Shown here piece after piece: positions 13,001 to 25,000 of a DNA stretch of 64,000 nucleotides. The DNA is from Cardinalis cardinalis (lineage: Eukaryota > Chordata > Aves > Passeriformes > Cardinalidae). Below the pieces are notes generated by a model that was not told the DNA's origin, did not search any database, and was given only the letters and a program-made list of their open reading frames with translations. Numbering within the stretch: the first letter of the stretch is position 1; every line of letters starts with the position of its first letter. The stretch covers positions 1,776,594 to 1,840,593 of the forward strand of contig JACDOX010000015.1 of the NCBI GenBank assembly GCA_014549065.1, given 5' to 3'. Position numbers and translations under genes: made by a program.

Positions 13001-16000
13001 GACACCAAGGTGCTGCCCGTCTGCCTGGGTGAATGTGCATGAGCCAAAGTACAGTGGAGTGGTCAAGAGCCCTGTGGCTGTTGGGTGTGAGGACAGCTCT
13101 TTGTCTTAGCAGCAGAACACGTGCACAGGGTAGAGGGGAACTGTCATCTCCACTGAGTGCCCCTTCTACTCAGCTCCAGCCTGAGAAGAATACAAAAGCC
13201 TGTGATTTCCATCTTCTTTCATGACACTTTGTTCAGCACAACTTAATTCTACTTAGTGAAGAACATAGTTTAAAAATAGATTTCTCTTATACTCTACAAC
13301 CAAGCTCATTAACACTTTATCACTTTCATAATTCATTAGTTCCAATTTCCCAGGAACTGCCAGTGATTTTTTTTTCATCATGGCCAGAAAGATTAAACTC
13401 TGTAGGAAACCATAAAATTGAAATCTTTTGAAAAAGCAGGAGTTGGATGCACAACAGGAGACTNAGGCAGAAGTTCAAACGGGGAAAGTTTCAGCCCTTT
13501 CTTGATGAGGAAAAAAACCAGAAACAACTGGCAGTTAAGTAAAGCACACTAGGAAAGACAAAAAAGACATAGGTTGACCAGGACAGTCTAGAATTGTGCA
13601 ACCAAAACTGAAACTACAGCTTTGAAATCATGTGGAAGAAGCAGAGGCATCAGATTATAGAATAAATAAAAAGGCCTTGAGTAGAGAAAAAAGATAAACA
13701 GTGTCAGTGTTTTACAAAAACACAGCATTAGAAGGCCATATAGTACCATCCACAAGGTCATCAAGAAATAACACAAGAAACAATGCTAGAGACAGATACT
13801 AGGAACTTCCCAACAGAGATGTTGCAGAGAAGTACCTTAAACACACTAAGGACTTCTGCAAAGAAAGTCTAAATTTCCCTCCTTTAGAACCATCCAGCTG
13901 AGGATCTTTCTCTTAAAACCACTAGGAGCCAATTGCATGAATAAGGGTCAGAACTGGGGAACTGGAACAATCACCTGAAGGAATTCCACCACACTCTCAC
14001 ACATTTCTGCCAAGCACAGCAGGTAGGACAAGCACAGTGAATCGAGACAGACACAACAGCCTCAGCTTTGGGGCTACAGCAGTCACTGTAACACTCCACT
14101 AAAATACCTTCCCCACTGGCAGGAAACTGCTAAGCTGCTAACCTGAACTGTCAGGGTCTGGCAGTAAGAATTTTAGTAGCCTCTGCCTTGGAGTGATGCT
14201 CATAGCAAGGTTTACTCACTGAGGGTAGAACAGCAGCAAAGCTGGCCTGGGCTGCTTACTGCAAAGGTTGTGGCAACTGTGGTGTCAAACCAGAGATTTA
14301 TATCAAAGGAGAAAAACACCTCTTGTTAGGACACTCTGGATTTATAATCTGAAAATAGAAATAGAAAACTGGAATCACACCCACAATGATAAATCTCACA
14401 GTTTCCCAGAATCTGGAAGACTGAGAACATCTAAGCACATCAGCACAACCATTCTGAGGATGCTTGTTTTCTCAGTAGTCCTCTGTCAACATAACTGCTG
14501 CAGAATAAGGAATTTGTGTCTTTGAATTCAGATGTCTCTGAAGGACTACACAAATACCAAAAACAAATGAAAAACCAAGTGCATAGCACTTACAGTGCCA
14601 CTAGAGGAGAAGAAGAAGCTGAAGTAATTGAGTCCCATGAGCCTGTATAAGCAATAAGATGGNAATTGGCTTGGTTTGTCCATGTAACCAGAAAAATGGA
14701 ACTAGCAAACACAATTCTGTGGGGAAAAAATTGGAGAGGAAAGGAAGGCAGAATGCTCAGGGACAGTGTGACTCAAAGACATCTGCGTCTGGATGGAGAA
14801 ATGATGGGGAGATCCAAAGAGTAAAGGGAACACAGGAATGCAGATTGGAGTCAGTGCCTAAAGATGACACTCTCCAGACCATGCCAGTGCTTGGAAGAGG
14901 AAGATGAGACAATCATAAATATATATAACAGTTCATAACCTGGCCATGTTCTGTTCATTTACTGAGTTGCCAAAGGACACAAAACCAGAGTATAGTCACC
15001 AATGAACCACTAATTCATGTTGGTAATGCTTCTGTCACCCATAAAAAAAATTCTATTAATTCTTATATCTTTGTTTCAGACTACTCAAAATTGCCCACTG
15101 ATCTACACATTTCCCCTTTTGTTTCCTGAAGGTGACATTTTTCAATGGGCTTCTAAATATCAGGTAAAACTCAATATGCTGTGGCAATATGTTTGGCTCA
15201 CAGAACCCAGACTATTTTTTCTCTTGCTTTTGATCATATTCTTGACATTCAGGNGCTGTTATGGTGAGATGTAGACATTTCCTTGCTCTTAAAGTGCCTT
15301 GGATCTAGTTTTACAAGCCCAAGAAAGGTGAATTTTTCTCTGCACTTTTCATCAGGATTACAGCAGTCTGGCAGATGTCTGCTTGTAGATTCTGCTAAAG
15401 TCATGAGTTNCTATAAATGGCAGCATCACGATCCCTCCCTAAGCAGCAGCTCTCATGTCAATGAAATATCCCCAGCTACCCACAACACACCCACAGCCAG
15501 AGAAAATCACCTCTTCCTGATTGTCTTCTCAGAGCAGAGTGCCTTGAAGGCAGCAATGGCTCCGGGGGGCAGAAATATTGTCCCCAACAGTCAGCAGAGC
15601 CCTTTTAGCTGTTCAGGATTGCTATTTTCTGCATCTTTCCAAGAATCAGAAACATGCAGCAGGGTGCACATAATGATCTCCACAGGTGAATGGCAACCAT
15701 TCCCACAAGACAGGTTCCTGTATCAAACCCAGTATCTGCCACCCAAAAGAAAAGTTATACTTATCAGTGACGTCTGCTGGTGTCAGCAGGTGTCTAGAAA
15801 AAAAANTAGGTGAAAAGTGTTACATTTTCTCCCAAGGAAGATGTTCCCCTCAGGAGTTTGCCAGGCAGAATTTCCCCATGGGGGCCGTGCTGGGAGCAGA
15901 TCCAAGTAGCCATGGCAACCCTGTGCAGGCTGCTTGACATGGCCACTGCTCAGAATAAATTCTGGGCTGAGCATTGGTCCTGATGGTGTNAGTACCTCCA

Positions 16001-19000
16001 GTAATGACACATCTAAAGCACTATTCTTACTATTCTTCCATCTGTTCCGACTTGTTTGCAGGCTGCCCAGAAATGTCCCAGGAGAGCTGTGGGTCTCTGT
16101 ATGATGAATTCCAGCCTNCTGAGAAATATGCTTGGTTTTGTTACCTTCTGTGACCTCCCAGAGCAGGGACAGTCCTATTTATATATACCACCTGCTAAAA
16201 ATTTCTGTCCTTGAGCTTCAGCAGCTTTTTGTATCTAGTCTTCTTCAGCAGTATAATTCCTGGNGATTTGTGGTGTTTTATGCAATTTAACTGTATATGT
16301 GAGGAGAAGTAGCTATGCAGTGGCAAGGTACTTATATGTAGAAACTCCTGACACAGAGGCACTCAGACTAATATGTCTTTGCCTGACATTCAAGCTCCCT
16401 AGTGGCAGAGCTTCCTGGCACAGAAACAATCAATAGTCCCAGTCCAAGCAATTTGCTCATATATGTGAGCATGCACAGGTGCAGCCTGGTCTGTTATGGA
16501 TACCTGCAACTCAGAATGCCAAAGTGAGCATGTAGTTCTTGACAGAAAAAAAAACAAAACCTCCCTTAAAACCATCATCTGTACAAAGGGCTTTATTTAA
16601 TAGCTGGAGATTCGAGCAAATTCAGACTCTTGGGTTTTGGTTCATTCTCCAGAGCAGGACTGGGTTTTGTATTTATTTTTGTTTCCTGTGTCAGCACTGC
16701 AAAGCAGATGGGTTTCAAACTACAGAAATTATTCGTGGTAGATGTTTAATGAAAATCCCTGACTGAAATATGATTCTTACTATGGAAAAAGAAAAAACTC
16801 GCCAAACATGATTTTTCCAGTTGTGAGAGTCGAGTGAGGGAAAGGGATTGTTTTGCTTGAAGTACATTTCAAATTACACATTGCAGTCTGGTATGGGTGC
16901 ATCCACTGAGGTTAAACTGTTCGTGCTGATCCAACATAAGCTGATGCTAGGAATGACTGTTGAGAATTACATGGTCTTTGTCTCTATAAAAAATGCCTAC
17001 ATTGGAGTATTCAGCCCAAAATAACAACCTGCTGGGCCTGGGCTAGAACAAAGGAGAAGTAAAAGGAGGAAATTCCTGGTTTGGGGAATGAGATATGAAC
17101 CTGAACAAGAGACAATCTTGAGCATTTCCTTGCAGGGGGATTATCTGCCGGCTGGAAAACAAGAGCCAGGGCACAGAGGAGAGGGAGAGGAGGCCAGGGG
17201 GATGTGTCCCTCCTGCAGGTGCTGGAGGCTCTTTGCAGGAGACCAAGCACCAGGCAGGCAGGGCAGGGGGCTCACAGGGCTGTGAGTCACGGCTGGCTGA
17301 GGAAGCTGAGTCACAACAGCTGAGCTTTGAGTCCCCAGCTCTGGCCTGTGGCCTGGAANAGTGAGAAGGAAGATGCACAGTGTCTGTGGGCAGTGCCATG
17401 GGGGTGAGAGCTGGTGCTGCTCCCCTGGGACTCCTGGCAGGCTCCTGGGGCAGCTCTGGAGTGCAGCTTTGAGATGGTTCTTTCCCACCAGTAAGTGGGC
17501 ATTTCTGAGAATCCACTGCAGATTTCTTCCCCCTTGTCAATGTTTGTGGTGGGGCTGTGTTGTGTGCAAACAGGCATAGAGCTTGTGAGACTGTAAGGCT
17601 GAAGCAAGGATGGACACATCTCTCCTGCAGATCCAGGTCTTTCTGTCTGCCCTGGGTTATCAGTCAGTGAAACTTCCTCCACCAGTCAGTGAATTTTTCC
17701 TAGTTTAAAAGCCAAAAGCTCTGTAGTAACATGTGACATTTGGGCTACACAATACCCAAATGCATATCTTTATAAAGAAGGTCATCTGAAAGAACTCTGC
17801 AATATGGTGGATTGTATTTTGCCACATAAAGGGGAGCGCAGTCACTGACTAACACCATGGGAGGGAGAAGATGGAAGAGATACAAACAAGCTGTGCTCAC
17901 ACTGCCTGTGTGACCCAGGTCAGAGCCCACACACAGAGCAATGAAACAGTCATTTCTATTTTTTGTTTCTTCAAAGCACTTTGTCCATCCAGACCAAACC
18001 AGATTCCAGCATGGAGAGTCTCAAGGTCAGCCCTGTATGTATTGCAGATATGCACATCCTTNGAGACAGATGGGCTTGTAAGGATCCCTTTGGAAGTGAG
18101 CTGGGAGGTTTCTTTCTTCCCATTGTTTCTGTCACAACACTTGGATNTTTTGAGCTAACTTTTCAGAAAGCCAAGCTGAGATATTTCTTCTCCAGTGTCT
18201 CCCTGAGGAATCATGCTGCATTTGGCCACCTGAAGCCAGTTCTTTNTGCTTCATCATATTAGTCCATGCAATTACTGGAATGTCACAGAACACAAGATGT
18301 GCCAGCCAAACCTACTTGTTTTTTGGGTTTTTTTTAATCATATAGCTCAAAGAAATCAGCTGCTGACTGTCTTTTCTGTTTTTCACCAGTCCTGTACCTG
18401 GAAGGATCTGTCCTTGTATTTGAGGATGTTTTCAAATTGGTTGCCTTCTACTGTGTCAGCAGGTGAGTCGCATTCATTGCTTCCATGGCACAGTCACTTT
18501 GCCCTCCCCTCTGGTCTGCCCTTCCCCAGTCCCAGCACAGACCCCTCTGTTTCCCCTGCTACCCTCCAGCCTGCCAGACCAGAAGGTGTNTCAGATGCTT
18601 CTATCTACAATGGGGCCAGATCACCCCACAAGCACAGCTGTCCCTGCAGCTGGGAGCTTTGTCCATGGGACTGCTTCCACAAAGAACAGAGGCACAGAAC
18701 TGAGGCTAGGAGGGCAGGGAGGAAGAAGGNCCCTGAGTGAACTATTTATTTAAAGCTTTAAGCATACACACACACACCCACACATACACCTGGTAGCAAC
18801 TTGACAAACCTACTAATGGACTCTTACCTGTTGGCGACTCAAAGCACTTAGTCACCTATGGGGAATCTGTCAAGGAAAGTAGTCCTGAAACAATGTATTT
18901 TCTTTAGCTAAAATTTGAAATGAAAACNAAGTGTTTGTTTGCTCAGCACAGGAATACCAAGAATAATGGGTACAGAGGTGGAAAAGACCTGTAATATCAT

Positions 19001-22000
19001 TTCATTTGTGCCAGGTTTGATCACCAGCTGATATCTGCAGCCTTCTCTAATCTGTGTCCTGGTGCTTAGCACACTGCAGCAATACCTCCACCTGCTTACC
19101 CTGCCCCTGCTGCAGCAGGCCTGGCTGTGAGCTGGTTGTAGACTTTTGACTTCCCCTCTATAAACTTACATTACTCTTAAAGCAGTTACTTCATTTTAAG
19201 AGGAGAAAGGAGATTCAGGATATGCTTACAAGGCAGTCACATCAGTCACTTGGCTAGGTGGCACAGCAGGAACAGTCTGGCTGGGGTAGCATACAGTGGG
19301 CTGCAGCTTATCCAGCCAGTCCCCCACTGCTCTGAGGGCTCTCCTGCAGCCAGCTGAGCTCAGCACTACTGAGCCACAGCTCCTACCTGCACACAAGAAA
19401 CCATGCTCCACCTCACCCTCATCAGTTAATAGACATTTAACCATCTAGATGTATATAGACCCTATAGAATGGACATAACCTCTGGACCCTTACAAAGATT
19501 TCTTTCTCACTAAAGCAAAGAACAGCCCAAATGCAAAATAGAATTGGGCATTTATAGTAAGTAGCTGGTGACAGAGAAAATACACTCACTTCTGCTTTCC
19601 TGCAAAAAGGATCATGGCTTGAGAAAGAGGAAAGAAAAGAAAGAAAAGCAAAAGCAAANNNNNNNNNNNNNNNNNNNNNNNNNNNNNNNNNNNNNNNNNN
19701 NNNNNNNNNNNNNNNNNNNNNNNNNNNNNNNNNNNNNNNNNNNNNNNNNNNNNNNNNNNNNNNNNNNNNNNNNNNNNNNNNNNNNNNNNNNNNNNNNNNN
19801 NNNNNNNNNNNNNNNNNNNNNNNNNNNNNNNNNNNNNNNNNNNNNNNNNNNNNNNNNNNNNNNNNNNNNNNNNNNNNNNNNNNNNNNNNNNNNNNNNNNN
19901 NNNNNNNNNNNNNNNNNNNNNNNNNNNNNNNNNNNNNNNNNNNAAGAGAAAAGTTCTTCTATTTGATGCCTTATGTTTTAGCTTTTATATTTTTCAGATT
20001 CTGTACTGCTGTAGTGTGTAGTTCTGAGCTTCATATTAAGGGATGTTAAGCTCTCTTCACAGAGTAGCTAGACAAAACAATTCCTTTCCTAGCTTGGAAC
20101 AAAGGGCAACTGACCCAAATTTCAGGCCCAAAAGCATAAACAATGTGGACTGAAGAGAGAAAAACAAGAGGGNTGTGACTTCATAACCTAAAGCTGTAAC
20201 TGGACAATTAACTCTGATATGCTAATGGACCAAAACTTTTAAAAGTGAGAGATCTCCTGACCGTGTCCATTTTGTGACCACTTTGGGNTCATCTTGGGTG
20301 TAGCCCTGGCTGGGATCTTGTACATCAAAGTGTATCCATTGAGGCCTTTTAATAAATCCCCACTTTAACTCTGTCTAGCCTCTGTTCTAGGTCAGCCTTC
20401 ACAAGGCATCAGTTCAGCTCCTGTTAGAGATGTTATTTCTGAGTGTCAAATACACATTCAGATGGTTCATGTGGTTTTCCAGGCTACTGTCAAAAGACAA
20501 GCTAAAAAGGGAATAATTTTCTGAGAGAAGCAGGTAATAAAAAGACACTGACCTACCATTTGGGGGCAGCTCATAGGAGCTCTCTGTGATGGTGAATGTA
20601 GAGCTCTGAGAATAGGGATGTAGTAAATTGTCTATGAATACCTGGAAACAGCTTTTCAGGGATGACAGGCTCTTCTCAAAAAAAATTTTGGCCTGGATAT
20701 ATTACCTGCCTGTAGGTAACAGATGACTTGGTGGCTGGTCTGCAAGCTGCTGCCCCATTAATAAAACCGGATATTTTCTATTAGGGCAATGTCCTAATAT
20801 TTCCTGATCTAAATAAGTTTTTTTTAACAAAAAAAGAAAATTAATGGAAATATTCATGCATATAAAATAACAAAGAAAGCAGAAGGTACATAGACCCTCT
20901 TCCTCTTCATCTTCTAAACCTCATATCTGCCATGAAAAAATAATAGGCAAGGGATCACATCAGTTTATNTGAGTGTGACAACAGAGTGCTCAGCAGTGCA
21001 CAGAAAAGCCATGGAGAACACAAAACATCAGTAAGGTATGCANCTGTTAAAAAGGTCAGAAATGGGGCCCCTGCGTTCATCTGTCAGCAGATAGGTCTGC
21101 AGTCATGTGCTTTTTTGGGTGTGCATTTGTTTAGCAGAGACCTTCTACTCACAAGGCCAGTTCTTTCTATAACGATTCCTTGTACCATGTAGAACATTTT
21201 GTAAAACTTTTCATGTGTAAGATGATCCTGCACCATTCCTTGCTATCATTTAGGGACTGGCTCTTCTAGTCCTTGTTGGAATTGGAACTGAGGCAAGAAC
21301 AGGGTTAGCAAATTGTNACTGGGCAAGAGGCAAACCTGAACAGTTCACTGGCAGACCAAGGGCTCTGTTAAATTGCTTGAGACTTAGGGTGTGTTTCAGT
21401 GAAACCCAGGCAACATCCTCTGAGAAACTNTATTTTCAGTAGAAGTACAGCATCTTTCCAGAAACCAAGTACTCAGAAGTCTGAGAGTAGAGAGTTAGAG
21501 AGGGATATGTGTTTTCTCAGTGTCAGGCAGCACTTCCTCCCTGTCTGTCCCTTCACCCAGGGGTTACCCTTCCCCAGCTGGGGCTTTCCTTTCCCAGTCC
21601 CTCTGTGCCTTGCTGTGTGCCCATGCCTTACACTTACAGAGATTTTTAGAAGAGGAAGCAGAGTAGTGAGAGAAGGGTAAACAGAAAGAAAAAGGACTTC
21701 AAATCCTTTCCACATTAAAAAGATTGGCTTTTCTAATAAAAATAATTTCAATTTGCAGCACCTCACTTTTAATGGGAAGATATTTCAACCCTTGTGGCCT
21801 TCCCTGAGGTGAGAGACACTCCTGCTCTTTTCAGAGGACAGAGCCAAGCCACAGTGATTAAGTCAGTGCTATGGCATGAAGCATCCCCACAGAAGCTGGT
21901 GATCTTTTGTGAAATCAGAATAACCCAGTCTGGCACAACGTTCATAATTCCTTACCAGCCACAGAACACGGCTGAAATTGTGAGCCAGTCCAATCACTAA

Positions 22001-25000
22001 AACCAAGTGAAGCCTGGAGCTCCTAACAACTGTGGGGCTTGTCCTTTTGCTGTTTTTTTATTGTGTTTGTTTTTACAGGGATTTGCTGCCCTTTACCCTG
22101 AAGCTGCCACAAGCAATATTAGAAGCCAGTAGCTTTCAAGACCTTGAAATTATCTCTAGTCTGGGGATAGGTAAGTCCCTCAAAGCAGTCAGATTTTCAC
22201 TTGGACTCGTGAGAATAATAGTGCCTTGCAGANACATAATGCAGCTGGAAGATAGATAGAAAGATAGATGATACTATAGATAGATATAGAACTATAGATA
22301 GATAGAACTATAGATATAGATAGATAGATGAACTATTGTCTTTGGAATAGCTAAAGAGGTTTGAATGAAGGAAGAAGATGTTTATGATCTTTATGGTCAT
22401 AGCAGAATGCTGACAAAAAGGGCACTTGCCCCTTTGGCCATAAACCTCCACCTGGATCTCTGTCCAGGGTTGGTCCCTGCAGTCNGGGTGAGCTGAAGTG
22501 CAGCACGGCCTCTCGGGGTAACTCTGCACTTTGGAAGTGGCTCATTTCTGAGCTATATGGAAAACACCTTTGCAACTTCTCCTTTTGATGTGTGGGGGCA
22601 ATGCTGATGAAAGTGTGATATTTTTGAGTTTTGATATTTCTGCTTGCTCCTGCAGGATTTCTAGTTGGTAGAGAAATATGTACCGTCCCAACATGTTCTC
22701 TCACCTCACTCAAATCACATGCAAAAGGAACATTATTTTTAGTGACAGCATCAAACAAGCAAATTTTAGACGANATGTATAAAGTCACAGATAGGAAAAG
22801 CAATTCTGTTAACTAAAGGAGCTCTTCTTTCTATTCCTTTTCATTTAACACATTCCACTTGAGACAGCTACTTCAGTAAGCCACTTTCATGTTCTTGGGT
22901 TTTCAATTTTCCTTCAGGTGTTGAAAACGGCCAAACAATGGAGAAAATGGAAGAGTTAGCTCATTTAGAGATATTTATTAGAGCACTCTCACTATTTTTG
23001 GGTTTCCTTCCTCCCAGAAGGCATGGGCAAACCCCACTGGTTTCAGTTCAGGCAGTTTTGTTGAATATCACCAACAGATTTGCCTCTAACATTTTCAGCA
23101 TCCTCTATTTTGAGTNTTTTCCAATTTGTCAAAACATCCTTTTATATACATGTCCAGCCAGCACTTATTGCTGATAAAAAGGTACTTTACAACTTGAGAT
23201 AACAAGTTGCACTAGTTTTCTTTAACCTAATTTTTTATAATAAGTCCAAAAATTTGGATTAAAATGCAGGAGTTTATNATGAATCTGCAACCTTCAGTCT
23301 AATTTCAGCCAGCGGAGGCCATCTTGATTCAGGCAACAGTTTCCAGCAACTTCTGAAAGAAGAGATTAGTTAAAGCACAAACACCAAAGCAATATTGGTT
23401 GTAGTCTTTTTCCTTTTCTCCTGTACTGGTGGTCATAAAAGTAGTGAGGTTTGGAAGTTTATTTGTCATGGTGTATTTCATACCAGTCAAGTTTCNGACA
23501 ACAGAAGAAAACCTGCTGTTGTGTGCAGTCTTCCTGGGAAATGATGCTAACTTCCTGAAGTGCCAGGCTGTCTTAGNGGAGTCAGACAGGCTCAGATACT
23601 GACAGATGCTGTTTATTGCTTCCTGGAACAAAATTTTGTGGATACAAATGGGAACACAAACTATTAAGTGGTGCTCAAAGTGGCACTTCTGAAGGAAACA
23701 AANCATTGTCTGAAATTCTCATATGTTGCTTTGTATTCATTCCAAAGTANTATGTGTTTCAAGGGGATTGAAGTAAGCTGTCTATCTGCAAGCTGAGGTG
23801 TTCCACAAAGGATCTGGCTGTTCTGTATGTTATCATAGAGAACATACTGCAGGCCCTCTGGTCCTGACCTCACTGGTACAGAAGTTCTTTTAGGAGGAGA
23901 ANTAGCATAATTGCACTGCACAAAGAGCACATACCATCACAGACATGCCAAAGACTCCAAGAACTGCTTAATTGTCTCTCCCAGAGTGCAAGATAAGGGA
24001 AGATCCAGGACAGCAATGGGAGATGATCAAACAGTCTTCTCTGCAGTGTGAGACAGTGTGGCTGTGCTGGGAAATGCCTGCTCTGAAGCAGCTGTCTTAC
24101 TTGGTAGAACCACATCATCTGTTCCTTCCAGCCTGAGTGGAGCTTTGCATTTTCATCACAGTGCCTTAACCTGACCACTACTGAGAAAAATNATCAACTT
24201 CCCCTCTGTAGATTGGTTTGCTCACCATTTCCTCAGCCCATGAGAGTTCACAGCATTATATTCTGACTTAAAACAACTTCCTCTGTCCTGCATTTGCTGA
24301 TACCGAGTACAGCTGGAGAGCTTAAGGAAAATGGTTCCCCAGCCAGTACCAGTTGTGAGCAAGAGGCAGACACAGCTTGCCTGGGGTCTTCACATCCTCT
24401 CCTCGGGTATCCACAGCTATTTGCATTTGGAGGGCAGTGATCACTGAACAAGCATAGATCCCTTCTCACAGTCATTTGTATTTGTTACTTGTACCTTCCT
24501 GCTCTGAAAATGCTGAACAGCATCAACAACTTTCACTAGGTAAGTGTCCTAAAATTGACAAGGGAGAGAATTCTGGTGAAGCTTCTAAGCTTATCNCCTG
24601 GATTGAAGAATTTTATATGCATAAAACAGTTTCTTTCTTCACACTGTTTTGTGCAGAGGTTTGAAAGTTCAACATTGAAATTTGTGTACCATTTCTTTTA
24701 AAAATAAGTATATTTTCTACATATCATTAGCAGATAAAATTCTCTCAGATTTTTTTTTTNAATTTTTTCTTTTTGTCTTTTTTTTTTTTGTGACAGATTT
24801 CTGGGATTCCTACTTAAACCACAGGAGACAGGACTTATCCCACACTGCAAAAGACTCTGCTTTCAGCACTGCCCAGGCAGACAGTTTAAGATCTACCCAG
24901 TGTTTTGCAAGTAGCACAAACCACTGCTCATGTGAAATTGAGCTGTCAATAGGAAATGACAGGCTGTGGTTTGTGAATCCTATTTTTATAGAAGAGTACA

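Larger units (their letters stand above)
18463..22078 (+). other. RIN3 intron, 3.6 kb, with assembly gap and LTR
   Basis: The intron contains a CA-rich microsatellite (about 18763-18792), a purine-rich tract leading into the gap at 19659-19943, and an LTR at 19964-20411. The remainder shows no gene. Confidence 0.8.

Noticed and set aside
19000..19060. Weak CR1-like wording (gaggtggaaaagacctg then atcattt)
   Set aside because: Only about 30 bases resemble the CR1 3' end and the similarity does not continue, so it is too weak to call.
23329..24178. Series of minus-strand open frames in a RIN3 intron
   Set aside because: They are in different frames with Ns and stops between them and have no recognisable similarity; there is no evidence of a nested gene.
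24682..24796. Possible alternative start of RIN3 upstream of the large exon (Met in the open frame at 24682)
   Set aside because: The in-frame upstream part is the poly-T acceptor tract, and the exon boundary after tgacag joins the SH2 exon in phase.
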